Positions 27,023-35,055 of a stretch of DNA of 64,000 nucleotides are shown in pieces. Made by a program: the position numbers and the translations under genes. Source of the stretch: Candidatus Methylomirabilota bacterium. GTDB taxonomy: Bacteria; Methylomirabilota; Methylomirabilia; Methylomirabilales; Methylomirabilaceae. The notes under the pieces are model-generated. The model searched no databases, was not told the origin of the DNA, and saw nothing but the letters and a program-made list of their open reading frames with translations. The DNA lies in the NCBI GenBank assembly GCA_028870115.1, contig JAGWQH010000103.1:1-64000 (forward strand), written 5' to 3'. Within the stretch, counting starts at the first letter, position 1. Each line of letters starts with the position of its first letter.

Positions 27023-27099
27023 GGCGGTGTAGCTCAGTCGGTCAGAGCACGCGGCTCATATCCGCGGCGTCACTGGTTCGAGTCCAGTCACCGCCACCA
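27023..27099 (+). tRNA. tRNA-Met (anticodon CAT), CCA encoded
   Basis: 77 nt cloverleaf. Acceptor GGCGGTG pairs with CACCGCC, discriminator A, CCA encoded. The anticodon stem CGCGG/CCGCG carries loop CTCATAT with anticodon CAT. The T arm CTGGTTCGAGTCCAG is standard. The first pair G-C rules out an initiator tRNA. Elongator Met is most likely; an Ile tRNA with modified CAU cannot be fully excluded from sequence alone. Confidence 0.93.
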
Positions 27100-27196
27100 A
27101 GTCCTCACGCCTTCTTTCCCTGGCGACGTATAGCCGCCATGGGCCTCTGGAATATCGCCGCGCTATTCAGCCAGCCATCCGACACGCGATCCGCTG

Positions 27197-27613
27197 CTAC
27201 TTCACGGGGACGGTATCCGGCTGGTCCTTCTCTGCGATGTTGAACGTCAAAGCCTTGGCGGGAGTTGCCACACTGAGGTTCTTGACGCGATGCACCTGCT
27301 CGGGCGCCAAATGGAAGGTGTCGCCGCGCTTCAAGGTGACTGGTGGCTTCCCTTTGACCTCCATGCTGATGGTGCCTTCAAGGAGGTAAATGAGCTCTTC
27401 TCCGTGGTGATAGTGCAGCCCGGTGACCGCTCCCGGCGCAAACTCCACCAGGACCAGCATACCCTCCTTCCCTTCAATCCCTGCCAGAGGCGTCTTGAGC
27501 AGCACGGTGCGGTTCATCGGCGCCTGCTGAGCATTCACGGTTTGAGTCCCGATTACCCCCACTGCGATCCCGGTCGCCAATGTGAAACTGAGCAACAAGG
27601 CGGTGCGTTTCAT
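27197..27613 (-). CDS. Secreted cupin-domain protein
   Basis: 138 residues. The signal peptide (about 1-28, ending VNA-QQ) is followed by a cupin barrel. Motif 1 is G-X5-HYHHGEE-X3-L-X-G (HYHHGEELIYLLEG), with three His and a Glu as metal ligands. Motif 2 is GDTFHLAPEQVHRVKN. It is exported to the periplasm; whether it is an enzyme or a sensor is unknown. The ATG follows AAGGAGAAACC. Confidence 0.85.
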   Translation of the reverse strand: MKRTALLLSFTLATGIAVGVIGTQTVNAQQAPMNRTVLLKTPLAGIEGKEGMLVLVEFAPGAVTGLHYHHGEELIYLLEGTISMEVKGKPPVTLKRGDTFHLAPEQVHRVKNLSVATPAKALTFNIAEKDQPDTVPVK

Positions 27614-27711
27614 GGGTTTCTCCTTTCTGTAACGTCGACTGTTTCGCGATTAAACTCACAGCTCAAATGCCCACCGAAAACAGAAACCCCCGCCAAGCGG
27701 CGGGGGGATCA

Positions 27712-27787
27712 TGGTGGGCGGTACTGGGATCGAACCAGTGACCTCCGCCGTGTGAAGACGGCGCTCTCCCGACTGAGCTAACCGCCC
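27712..27787 (-). tRNA. tRNA-Val (anticodon CAC), CCA encoded
   Basis: 76 nt on the minus strand. Acceptor GGGCGGT pairs with ACCGCCC, discriminator A plus CCA. The anticodon stem CCGTC/GGCGG has loop TTCACAC with anticodon CAC. T arm is CTGGTTCGATCCCAG. Confidence 0.95.
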
Positions 27788-27804
27788 AACCTTTTACGTT
27801 GGCT

Positions 27805-27832
27805 ATTGTACATCCCACCTAAAATAAGTCAA
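27805..27832 (-). promoter_or_regulatory. Sigma-70-type promoter of tRNA-Val
   Basis: On the minus strand TTGACT (27832-27827), a 16-base spacer and TACAAT (27810-27805) lie just upstream of the tRNA. Confidence 0.65.
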
Positions 27833-27872
27833 GTCATTCCAGTGGCACAGACCATGGCGCCGCCTGCGCGCG

Positions 27873-27918
27873 CAAGGGCGGATTCGCCTTGAAGTTTGAG
27901 CGGTGCGAGCATAACATA
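27873..27918 (+). repeat. Direct repeat, left copy, flanking the DMT/GNAT module
   Basis: A 25-base block starting CAAGGGCGGATTCG differs by one base from 30004-30028. After an 11-base variable stretch both copies have GCATAACATA. The remaining 225 bases of this gap have no gene. Confidence 0.75.
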
Positions 27919-28012
27919 CAGTTCTTGTTGGTAACATAGGAGATTGAGCGAGAGATCGTTATTGCTTTCCAGAAAGGGTCGCGCATGCTGCAAGTGAGAG
28001 TGTTGTAGGCCA

Positions 28013-28468
28013 ATGTCGCCGGCTTCTCCGCCTACGACCGGCCACAAGGTCCCCCTGGGTGTCTGGCTGGGTCTCATCTTTGCGGTCTGCATCGACACCG
28101 TTGTTCAGCTTGTCTGGTCAAAGGCCGCCACCGATGTGCTGGGCGATGGCGCGCTGGATACGCTCCTTGGCATGTTCGCTCATCCCTTGTTGTATGCGAT
28201 GCTTGGAATGTATGCCATGCAGTTCGTCAACTGGATGATTGTACTGTCTAAGGCCGATCTCAGTTTTGCCCAACCGATCACTGCGTGCAGCTACGTTCTG
28301 ACAGCAGCGGGATCGGCCTATTTCCTGGCCGATCGCGTTACCCCGCTGCGAATTGCCGGTATTTCGCTTATTCTGATCGGGGTATGGCTCATCAGCAGAA
28401 CCACGCACCATACCGGCGCACCCTCAATGGTCCATCCGGTAACCGATGCGCTCGAGGATTCGCCATGA
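28013..28468 (+). CDS. Small DMT/EamA-like membrane protein, subunit 1
   Basis: 151 residues with four predicted membrane helices (about 17-40, 57-80, 88-108, 113-130), as in SMR/ArnE-F-type half-size transporters. It has a short polar N-terminus and a cytoplasmic tail. Its stop overlaps the start of a second four-helix protein, so the two probably form a heterodimer. Substrate unknown; polyprenyl-linked sugars, lipids or amines are all possible for this superfamily. Confidence 0.8.
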   Translation: MSPASPPTTGHKVPLGVWLGLIFAVCIDTVVQLVWSKAATDVLGDGALDTLLGMFAHPLLYAMLGMYAMQFVNWMIVLSKADLSFAQPITACSYVLTAAGSAYFLADRVTPLRIAGISLILIGVWLISRTTHHTGAPSMVHPVTDALEDSP

Positions 28469-28830
28469 GCCAGCGGATGACCGGCATTCTGCTTGTGCTC
28501 ATCGCTGTCGCCTGCGAGGCGGTCGGGCAGCTCTGCTTCAAGCGGGCCGCCAACCACGCGCACGGCAGCGCCAGGCTGTCAGCGATTCGCAAGGTGTTTG
28601 CCAGGTATGAGTGGATCGGGGCCGGGATCGGCTGCTTCGGCGTCGAATGGGGATTCTGGACGATCGCCCTCACCCTGCTGCCGGTCAGCGTGGCCCAGCC
28701 GATGGCCAGCGTCGAACTGGTCGTCGTCACGTTACTCTCGCGCAGCTTCCTGAAGGAAAAAGTCAGCCCAAGGCGATGGGCGGGGATCGGATTGATCCTG
28801 GCGGGCGTCTGCCTGGTCGGATTCAGTTGA
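28465..28830 (+). CDS. Small DMT/EamA-like membrane protein, subunit 2
   Basis: 121 residues with four membrane helices. It contains the EamA/SMR-like stretches VAQPMASVELVVVTLLSRS and GIGLILAGVCLVGFS. It starts with ATGA overlap on the preceding gene and ends with TGATG overlap on the next, so all three genes are translationally linked. It is the likely partner of subunit 1. Confidence 0.82.
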   Translation: MSQRMTGILLVLIAVACEAVGQLCFKRAANHAHGSARLSAIRKVFARYEWIGAGIGCFGVEWGFWTIALTLLPVSVAQPMASVELVVVTLLSRSFLKEKVSPRRWAGIGLILAGVCLVGFS

Positions 28831-29999
28831 TGCCCGGCCATTCCGAATTCTCTGTCCGCTGGTTCGCGTCCGCAACGCAGATTGCCGACGATCTGTGGGA
28901 GACCTGCTTCCCTCCTCCACTGGAGGGCCAGTGGTGGTATGCTGCGCTGGAGAACAGCCGGATCGAGGACCAGTTCAGATTCGCCTATATGCAGATCGAG
29001 CGATCGGGCGAACCGGTGGGCATTGTCCCGGTCTTCGTCATGGACGTGCCGATCGACCTGGTCGCCCCGCCGAAGCTCGCCGGCGTCCTGAAGTGGCTGG
29101 GGGCGCTCATCCGCGTCGTCCGTTATCAGCGAACACTGTTCATCGGCTCAGTGTGCGCCGATGAAGGATGGGTCGGCCTGAAACCGGGAATCTCACTCGC
29201 ACACGTCGCCCCCGTCATTCAACGCGCTACTGATGAACGGGCCAGGGTCGAACAGTGCAACATGATCGTCTGGAAGGACTTTCCCGGTCCTCAGGCGGTC
29301 GATCTGGAGTCGATTAAAACGGAATTGGGGCTGTTCAAGCTGGTCAGTTTTCCCAGTACTCAATTGCGCCTTTCCGGTCCCGGTTTTGAACCCTATCTCA
29401 AGAACCTCACAGGCTCCCGGCGGCATAATCTGAAGAAGAAGCTCAGACGCGGCAAGGAACGGGGCAAGCTGCACACGACGGTTGTGCAACATCCAGATGA
29501 CGCGACGCTGGATGAAATCTGGGGCCTGTTCTGGCAGACCTACGAAAAAGGCAAGACCAAATTCGAGCGATTCAACATCGAGTTCTTCCGGCAGATCCGC
29601 CGATGCCCGCAGGCCCATTTCATCCTGATGCGCGATACCGACACGCACGCGCTGGCGGCCTTTATGCTCTGCTTTCAGCTTGGGACACGGGCGATCAACA
29701 AATTTCTCGGGATCGATTATACGCTGGACGGCGGCAATCGGTTTCTGTATTTCCAGCTCTGGGAACAGTTCGTCGAATGGGCGTCCCGCACCGGCGCGAC
29801 CGAACTGCAGAGCGGGCAAACCGGCTATCGCGCCAAGTTGGATGTGGGGCACGATCTGGTCCCCTTGACCAACTACTGCAAGCACATCTCGCCGTTCTTT
29901 CATGGCCTATTTGAAACGGCCACCCGGGATGTGACATGGGAAACCCTGGACGAGGATCTGGCGGTATTCTTGAAGGCTCATGGGAATGACTCGATATGA
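28830..29999 (+). CDS. GNAT/FemAB-like acyl- or aminoacyl-transferase
   Basis: 389 residues, ATG overlapping the upstream stop. The C-terminal half has the GNAT-fold BioF2/FemAB-like pattern: GSRRHNLKKKLRRGKERG (about residue 197), IWGLFWQTYEKGKTKFERFN and ELQSGQTGYRAKLDVG near the end. Such proteins transfer acyl or aminoacyl groups to peptidoglycan, lipids or sugars. No membrane segment. With two transporter subunits it suggests modification of an exported lipid-linked or envelope compound; this is inference. Confidence 0.78.
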   Translation: MPGHSEFSVRWFASATQIADDLWETCFPPPLEGQWWYAALENSRIEDQFRFAYMQIERSGEPVGIVPVFVMDVPIDLVAPPKLAGVLKWLGALIRVVRYQRTLFIGSVCADEGWVGLKPGISLAHVAPVIQRATDERARVEQCNMIVWKDFPGPQAVDLESIKTELGLFKLVSFPSTQLRLSGPGFEPYLKNLTGSRRHNLKKKLRRGKERGKLHTTVVQHPDDATLDEIWGLFWQTYEKGKTKFERFNIEFFRQIRRCPQAHFILMRDTDTHALAAFMLCFQLGTRAINKFLGIDYTLDGGNRFLYFQLWEQFVEWASRTGATELQSGQTGYRAKLDVGHDLVPLTNYCKHISPFFHGLFETATRDVTWETLDEDLAVFLKAHGNDSI

Positions 30000-30003
30000 C
30001 GTA

Positions 30004-30049
30004 CAAGGGCGGATTCGTCTTGAAGTTTCAGCAAGACAGGCATAACATA
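30004..30049 (+). repeat. Direct repeat, right copy, flanking the DMT/GNAT module
   Basis: Matches 27873-27918 in the same orientation: one mismatch in the first 25 bases and shared GCATAACATA. It begins five bases after the GNAT gene ends. Confidence 0.75.
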
Positions 30050-30065
30050 TTGTTATTACTGCTTC

Positions 30066-30165
30066 GAGAGCCCCTCACCCACGCGCTCTCCCCAAAGGGG
30101 CGAGGGAAAATAAAAAGACTCCTCTCCCCCGAGAGGGGAGAGGATGAAGGCGAGGGGGCAGGGTA
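30066..30165. repeat. Dispersed inverted-repeat element (CTCTCCCC family), copy 1
   Basis: A perfect nine-base stem CCTCTCCCC (30121-30129) / GGGGAGAGG (30135-30143) lies inside a larger imperfect dyad (CCCCTCACCC... GCGAGGGGG). It is related to the element at 57753-57800. It fills the gap before the SDR gene. Confidence 0.75.
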
Positions 30166-30185
30166 TTGGTAATAAGTAAGGGATC

Positions 30186-30941
30186 ATGCGAGTAGAAGCG
30201 CAACGGGTGGCGGTGATCACCGGCGGCACCAAAGGGATCGGCAAAGCGATCGCCTACCGCCTCGCCCAGGATGGGTGCGATATCGTCCTGAACTATCATG
30301 GCGACGACGGTGCAGCCCAATCGGCCCTCCGGGAGTTCGATAGCCTCCCCGTCAAGACGATAGCTGTGAAAGCGGATGTCTCCACATCGGCCGGCGCGTC
30401 CCTTGTCATCGAGACGGCAGTCAGCCAACTCGGCTCTCTTGATGTCCTGGTCAACAACGTGGGGCCGTTTTTCGTGCGGGCCTTATCCGACACTACCGAT
30501 GACGAATGGCGACGAACCCTGGACAGCAACCTGAGCAGCGCCTTTTATTGCAGTAGAGCGGCCCTGCGGGTCATGCGAAAGCGGCGGGCCGGCAGCATCA
30601 CCAATATCGGGGCGCTCAATGTGGAGCATTCGCCGATTGGGGTCTTTGAGGCCCCAGTCTACTACATCGCCAAGTCCGGCGTGATCATGCTGACCAGATC
30701 GTTGGCACGATCCGAAGCGCCATGGGGCATCCGAGTGAACGCCGTCAACCCCGGTTTCATCGAAACCGAAACCTACGGTCAGTATCGCGCCGAGGATAAA
30801 GCTGCCTGGACCAGAATGATCCCCCTCGGTCGATTAGGCACGCCTGGCGATGTCGCCGAGGCGGTGAGTTTCCTGGCGTCCGACAAAGCGCGATATGTGA
30901 CAGGGGCGATCCTCCACGTCCACGGCGGCCTCTGGGTGTAA
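30186..30941 (+). CDS. Short-chain dehydrogenase/reductase, candidate pterin reductase of the H4MPT pathway
   Basis: 251 residues. The Rossmann motif is GGTKGIG (13-19), NNVG is at 90-93, and the catalytic pair is Y159 and K163 (YYIAKSG). The usual catalytic Ser about 13 residues before the Tyr is absent; the region reads NIGALNVEHSP. Some pteridine reductases (PTR1 type) also replace that Ser. The gene leads a four-gene run with H4MPT-type biosynthesis genes and overlaps or abuts the next one (TAATG). A dihydromethanopterin reductase role is therefore plausible, but other SDR reactions remain possible. Confidence 0.8.
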   Translation: MRVEAQRVAVITGGTKGIGKAIAYRLAQDGCDIVLNYHGDDGAAQSALREFDSLPVKTIAVKADVSTSAGASLVIETAVSQLGSLDVLVNNVGPFFVRALSDTTDDEWRRTLDSNLSSAFYCSRAALRVMRKRRAGSITNIGALNVEHSPIGVFEAPVYYIAKSGVIMLTRSLARSEAPWGIRVNAVNPGFIETETYGQYRAEDKAAWTRMIPLGRLGTPGDVAEAVSFLASDKARYVTGAILHVHGGLWV

Positions 30942-30961
30942 TGAGCGAATGCAGGGGGCGC

Positions 30962-32302
30962 ATGAAGATCCTCTTCATTACCGGCAAGCTGGCCGAGCGC
31001 GCCCTGAAAGAGACGCTGGCCGGCATGCAGGCCGAGTTCGACCACGAGGTGGCCGTTCTCAAGATCAGCGTGGCCGCCCTGATGACTACGCCGTTCATTC
31101 TCCATTCGCTTCGGTCGCCCAGCGCTGATCTGCTGATGATCCCTGGACTCTGCCGCATAGAACCTCACGAGTTGGAGCAGTCGCTGGGCGTGAAGGTCGA
31201 AAAGGGGCCCAAGGATCTGCGTGATATCCCCTACTACTTTGGCGTAGAGAAGCAACGGGAGGGGTATGGCGGGCACGATCTGACCATCCTGGCCGAGATC
31301 AACGACGCCCCCACCCTGCCGGTCGGCGAGATCCTCAGCAAGGCGCGCTACTACGCGGCCTGCGGCGCGGATGTCATCGACGTCGGTTGTACACCGGGGC
31401 AACCGGCCGGCAATGTTGGCGAGATCGTCTCGGCGCTTCGGTCCGAAGGGTTCCGGGTCAGCATCGACAGTTTCGATCCGCAGGAGATCCTCGCCGCCGA
31501 CAAGGCCGGCGCCGAACTGCTCCTGAGCCTGAACGCTCAGAACCTGCATCTGGCCCCGGATCTGCAGTGTACCCCGGTGATCATTCCCGACTTCGGCAAG
31601 GGGCTGGATTCCCTCGCGGCAAATATCAAGGCGGTAGAGCGCCTGGGCGGCCGACGATACCTCATCGACCCGATCCTCGCGCCGATCAGCTTCGGTTTCG
31701 CCGAATCGCTCGCTCGCTACGCTGAGGCGAGGCGTCGCTTCCCGCAGGCAGAAATCCTCATGGGGGTGGGGAACGTCACCGAGCTGACCGATGCCGACAG
31801 CACCGGGATCAATGCGCTGCTCACCGGGGTGATGTCGGAGCTACAGATCCGCTATGCGCTCACCACCGAGGTGGCCTCGTGGGCCAGGGGCTCTGTCCGC
31901 GAATTGGATCTGGCTCGCCGTCTCATGTATTACGCCCGGCAGCACGGGGTGTTGCCGAAAGATATCGACGACGGCCTGCTTACCATCAAGGATCGGCGGA
32001 TCGATTGCCCGTCAGAGGCGGAGCTGAGGGAGATGCAGCGGATGGTAACGGACCCGAACTTCCGGATCTTTGCCGACCGAGAAGCCATCTATGTGTTTAA
32101 TCGCGATCTCTTCATCAAGGAGACCGACATCCGCCGGATCTTCGACCAGCTCACGACACACCTCGGCCCGGAACCGATCGGCCACGCCTTTTACCTGGGT
32201 CGCGAGCTGATGAAGGCGAGGTTGGCGATGCTGCTCGGGAAGAAATATATTCAAGAAGACGAGCTGAAATGGGGATATCTTAACTATGACCTACCTCAAT
32301 GA
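30962..32302 (+). CDS. Dihydropteroate synthase-like protein (DUF6513-type) of H4MPT biosynthesis
   Basis: 446 residues from the ATG after AGGGGGCGC; an ATG seven codons earlier overlaps the SDR stop. The N-terminal domain (about 1-140, MKILFITGKLAERALKETL) is specific to this family. The central part is a pterin-binding TIM barrel resembling DHPS, with DVIDVGCTPG (near 140), VSIDSFD, SLNAQNL and DPILAPISFGF. Homologues are found in archaeal-like C1 clusters of methylotrophs and Planctomycetes. It probably joins the pterin and ribofuranosyl-aminobenzene parts, or a related step. Confidence 0.85.
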   Translation: MKILFITGKLAERALKETLAGMQAEFDHEVAVLKISVAALMTTPFILHSLRSPSADLLMIPGLCRIEPHELEQSLGVKVEKGPKDLRDIPYYFGVEKQREGYGGHDLTILAEINDAPTLPVGEILSKARYYAACGADVIDVGCTPGQPAGNVGEIVSALRSEGFRVSIDSFDPQEILAADKAGAELLLSLNAQNLHLAPDLQCTPVIIPDFGKGLDSLAANIKAVERLGGRRYLIDPILAPISFGFAESLARYAEARRRFPQAEILMGVGNVTELTDADSTGINALLTGVMSELQIRYALTTEVASWARGSVRELDLARRLMYYARQHGVLPKDIDDGLLTIKDRRIDCPSEAELREMQRMVTDPNFRIFADREAIYVFNRDLFIKETDIRRIFDQLTTHLGPEPIGHAFYLGRELMKARLAMLLGKKYIQEDELKWGYLNYDLPQ

Positions 32303-32327
32303 AATGCAGGCGCAAGGGGACAGGGCT

Positions 32328-32879
32328 ATGATTATTGAGAGTATCGTCACAACGATGAATGAGGCGGGAGAGGCGAACTTCGCGCCGATGGGGGTCACCA
32401 TCGACGAAGGGGAGATCGTTATCCGGCCCTATACCGATTCGGCCACCTGTCGGAATCTTGTCGCCACCAGTGCTGCTGTCGTCAATCTGACCGACAACTG
32501 CCGGCTGTTCGCCGAAAGCGCTATCACCAGCCCTCAGTTTCCGACCTTTCCGGCTGAGCTTATCACCGGCCTTGTGTTGACCGACGCCTGCTCGTATTAC
32601 GAGTGTTCAGTCATGTATGCCGATACCGCCACGTCGCGCGCGACCTTCCGCTGCAAGATCATCAAGAAGGGGGTGCTGCGGGAATTTATCGGGTTCAACC
32701 GGGCGAAGAACGCCATTATTGAGGCGGCCATCCTCGCCACACGGGTCCGGTTCATGGAAGTGGACACGATCCTTCAGGAGTATCGCCGCCTGTCCGAGAT
32801 TGTGCAGAAGACCGGGGGTGAGCAGGAAGCCCTGGCGATGCAATACCTCCAGAACTACGTGGAGCGGCAGCCTCAATGA
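32328..32879 (+). CDS. DUF447 family protein (flavin-reductase-like fold)
   Basis: 183 residues from the ATG that follows AAGGGG by eight bases. Starting here gives the usual family N-terminus MIIESIVTT; an ATG 14 codons earlier overlaps the upstream gene. Conserved FAPMGV, CRNLVATSAAVVNLTDN and RAKNAIIEAAILATR are seen. DUF447 proteins occur in methanogens and in H4MPT-containing bacteria, with a split-barrel FMN-binding-like fold. A role in cofactor synthesis is expected but the reaction is unknown. Confidence 0.82.
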   Translation: MIIESIVTTMNEAGEANFAPMGVTIDEGEIVIRPYTDSATCRNLVATSAAVVNLTDNCRLFAESAITSPQFPTFPAELITGLVLTDACSYYECSVMYADTATSRATFRCKIIKKGVLREFIGFNRAKNAIIEAAILATRVRFMEVDTILQEYRRLSEIVQKTGGEQEALAMQYLQNYVERQPQ

Positions 32880-33865
32880 GGGTGACGGTTAAGGCCCATG
32901 CCAGGCTTCACTTCGGCTTCATCGACCCCGATGGCTCATCGGGTCGACAGTTCGGGAGCATCGGGCTGTCAATCAACGAACCCGCGATCATACTCGAGGC
33001 CACGCCGGCAGATCGCCTCTCGGCCGCAGGGCAAGAGCGGGATCGTGTCCTCGCATTGGCCCGCCGCTTCCTCCGCCACTATAATATTCGCCACAGGGCA
33101 CACATCGCCGTCAAAACAACTATCCCCGCCCATGCCGGCCTAGGCTCGGGAACGCAACTTGCGCTCAGCGTCGCTTCAGCGCTGGCTCGCCTTTTCTCCA
33201 TCAACGCCGATGTTCGGAAGTTGGCGGCCGTGATGGGCAGAGGGGGTCGGTCGGGGATCGGGATCGCTGCCTTTGAGCGGGGCGGTTTCATCGTGGACGC
33301 CGGACGGAGGGTGAGCATGGGTAGAACAGTGGAGAGCGAGTTGAAGCGCATTGAAGCACGGACCTCAGGGCTCCTCCCTCCAACGATCGTTCGCTATCCC
33401 CTTCCGAGGGAGTGGACCTTTGTTGTGGCGGTCCCACACGTTGGTCATGGGCTCACCGGAAAAAAAGAGGTCCGGGCGTTTCACCGGCTCGCCGGCCGTC
33501 CTGCCGACGCGGGACGACTCAGCCGAATCGTGCTCATGCAGATGCTCCCGTCGGTGCTTGAGCGCGACCCTATCGTCTTCGGTGAGTCGCTTACCAGGAT
33601 TCAGCGAATTGTTGGAGCATGGTTCCAATCCGTCCAAGGCGGAACGTTCGCCACCACGCAGGGGGCGGCGCTGGTCAAGGCGATGTCGCGGGCTGGGGCG
33701 TTAGGGGTCGGGCAGAGTTCCTGGGGACCGGCGGTCTATGGACTGGCGAAGGATCAGGAGATGGCCGCATCGATTATGGGAAGGATGAGGACAATCGTCC
33801 CGCACAAGATCAACGCCGATATCTTTCCGGTAAGGGCCTTCAATCGAGGGGCCGACATCCGCTGA
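32876..33865 (+). CDS. Beta-ribofuranosylaminobenzene 5'-phosphate synthase (beta-RFAP synthase)
   Basis: 329 residues, ATG overlapping the DUF447 stop (ATGA). This GHMP-kinase-fold protein has ARLHFGFIDPDGSSGRQFGSIG at the N-terminus and the glycine loop HAGLGSGTQLALS. GRGGRSGIGIAAFERGG is typical for the family. It condenses p-hydroxybenzoate (or p-aminobenzoate) with PRPP, releasing CO2 and PPi, the committing step of methanopterin synthesis. It is the strongest marker that this organism makes its own H4MPT. Confidence 0.93.
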   Translation: MRVTVKAHARLHFGFIDPDGSSGRQFGSIGLSINEPAIILEATPADRLSAAGQERDRVLALARRFLRHYNIRHRAHIAVKTTIPAHAGLGSGTQLALSVASALARLFSINADVRKLAAVMGRGGRSGIGIAAFERGGFIVDAGRRVSMGRTVESELKRIEARTSGLLPPTIVRYPLPREWTFVVAVPHVGHGLTGKKEVRAFHRLAGRPADAGRLSRIVLMQMLPSVLERDPIVFGESLTRIQRIVGAWFQSVQGGTFATTQGAALVKAMSRAGALGVGQSSWGPAVYGLAKDQEMAASIMGRMRTIVPHKINADIFPVRAFNRGADIR

Positions 33866-33903
33866 GTTGTAAGGAACCGGATACATTGAATAGTGACACG
33901 AAG

Positions 33904-35055
33904 ATGACACAATTCACCATCCAGGGATCCCGTTGGATTCTCGGTCTGATCATGTTTACGATCTGGCTGATGGAGATGTGGACCCCAGGCAACATCTTTA
34001 TTTCGTACGGCTATGTCTTACCTATCCTTCTGGCATCCGCGTTCTACCCAAAGCGGATCGCCATTGTCACTATCGGAATGTGCATCGTCTTAACCTATGC
34101 CGGAATGTGGGGTCCCATCGAGCAATTCACCTGGGAAGCGCTGATTAACCGGTCCATTACGTCGGTCGTCTTGGCCGCTGCAGGCTATTTCAGTCTGGCA
34201 CGTGAGGCTCTGCAATCCAAACTGCAGCAGGCGACACAGGATATGTCGCGACAGAACGATGATCTTATCGCGGCGTACGGCCGGCTGTTCGCAACCGAGC
34301 AACGGCTGAAGCGAGCCGAGCAAATGGCGGCGATGGGCAAGTTGGTGGCCTCAGTCGCGCACGAAATCGGCACACCGCTCCATTCGGTTTCTATGCATCT
34401 CCAGATACTGGAAGATGAACCCGGAATCACAGCAGAGATGAAAAACCGCATCGGCATCATCCAATCGCAAGTCGATCGCGTGGTGCTGCTCATCCAGGAT
34501 CTCCTGGTGTCCACGCGCAATCCCCAGCCGACCTTGGCCCCGGTCCTGCTCGATACGGTGGTTCAAGATGCGCTGAAACTCACCCGCCCGATGCTGGCTG
34601 CAAAAGGCATACGAGTCCAGACTGAGTTTCTGACGACACTACCGCCGGTATTGTGCGATAAAACCCAACTCGAACAGGTATTGTTGAACCTCATCGCCAA
34701 CGCCATCGAAGCGATGCCGCAAGGCGGAAGACTTACCCTTCGAACTGTCCGTCGCAACCCTCGGGCCGAAGCCGACACGGCATCCCCACTGCCGGATGAA
34801 AAAAACCTTGATGGCATTGCGGTGATTACAGTCCAGGATAATGGCCGAGGCATTGCTGAGGAACATCAAAGGTTCATCTTCGAACCGTTCTTCACCACTA
34901 AAGAGATCGGCAAAGGCAGTGGCCTGGGACTGGCGATCTCCAGAGACATCATTACGGCCCATGGTGGTACCCTCACCGTGGAGAGCCAGGCAGGATCGGG
35001 AACCACCGTACAGATCGCCTTGCCGATCCACACGCGTGTGGAGCAGTATGCCTAA
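33904..35055 (+). CDS. Membrane sensor histidine kinase (NtrB-like partner)
   Basis: 383 residues. There are three or four membrane helices in the first 100 residues (about 11-26, 31-48, 52-70, 84-98) and no sizeable periplasmic loop. A coiled coil (about 101-140) follows, then VAHEIGTPLH with H153, DNGRG and GSGLGLAIS. The ATG has a weak ribosome site; an in-frame TTG six codons upstream with AAGGAA nine bases before it is an alternative. It overlaps the next gene by eight bases and should phosphorylate it. Confidence 0.9.
   Translation: MTQFTIQGSRWILGLIMFTIWLMEMWTPGNIFISYGYVLPILLASAFYPKRIAIVTIGMCIVLTYAGMWGPIEQFTWEALINRSITSVVLAAAGYFSLAREALQSKLQQATQDMSRQNDDLIAAYGRLFATEQRLKRAEQMAAMGKLVASVAHEIGTPLHSVSMHLQILEDEPGITAEMKNRIGIIQSQVDRVVLLIQDLLVSTRNPQPTLAPVLLDTVVQDALKLTRPMLAAKGIRVQTEFLTTLPPVLCDKTQLEQVLLNLIANAIEAMPQGGRLTLRTVRRNPRAEADTASPLPDEKNLDGIAVITVQDNGRGIAEEHQRFIFEPFFTTKEIGKGSGLGLAISRDIITAHGGTLTVESQAGSGTTVQIALPIHTRVEQYA

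Noticed and set aside
27023-27099. tRNA-Ile2 with modified CAT anticodon
   Set aside because: The body (GTCAC variable region, GGCGGTG acceptor) is closer to elongator tRNA-Met; the question was left noted, not favoured.
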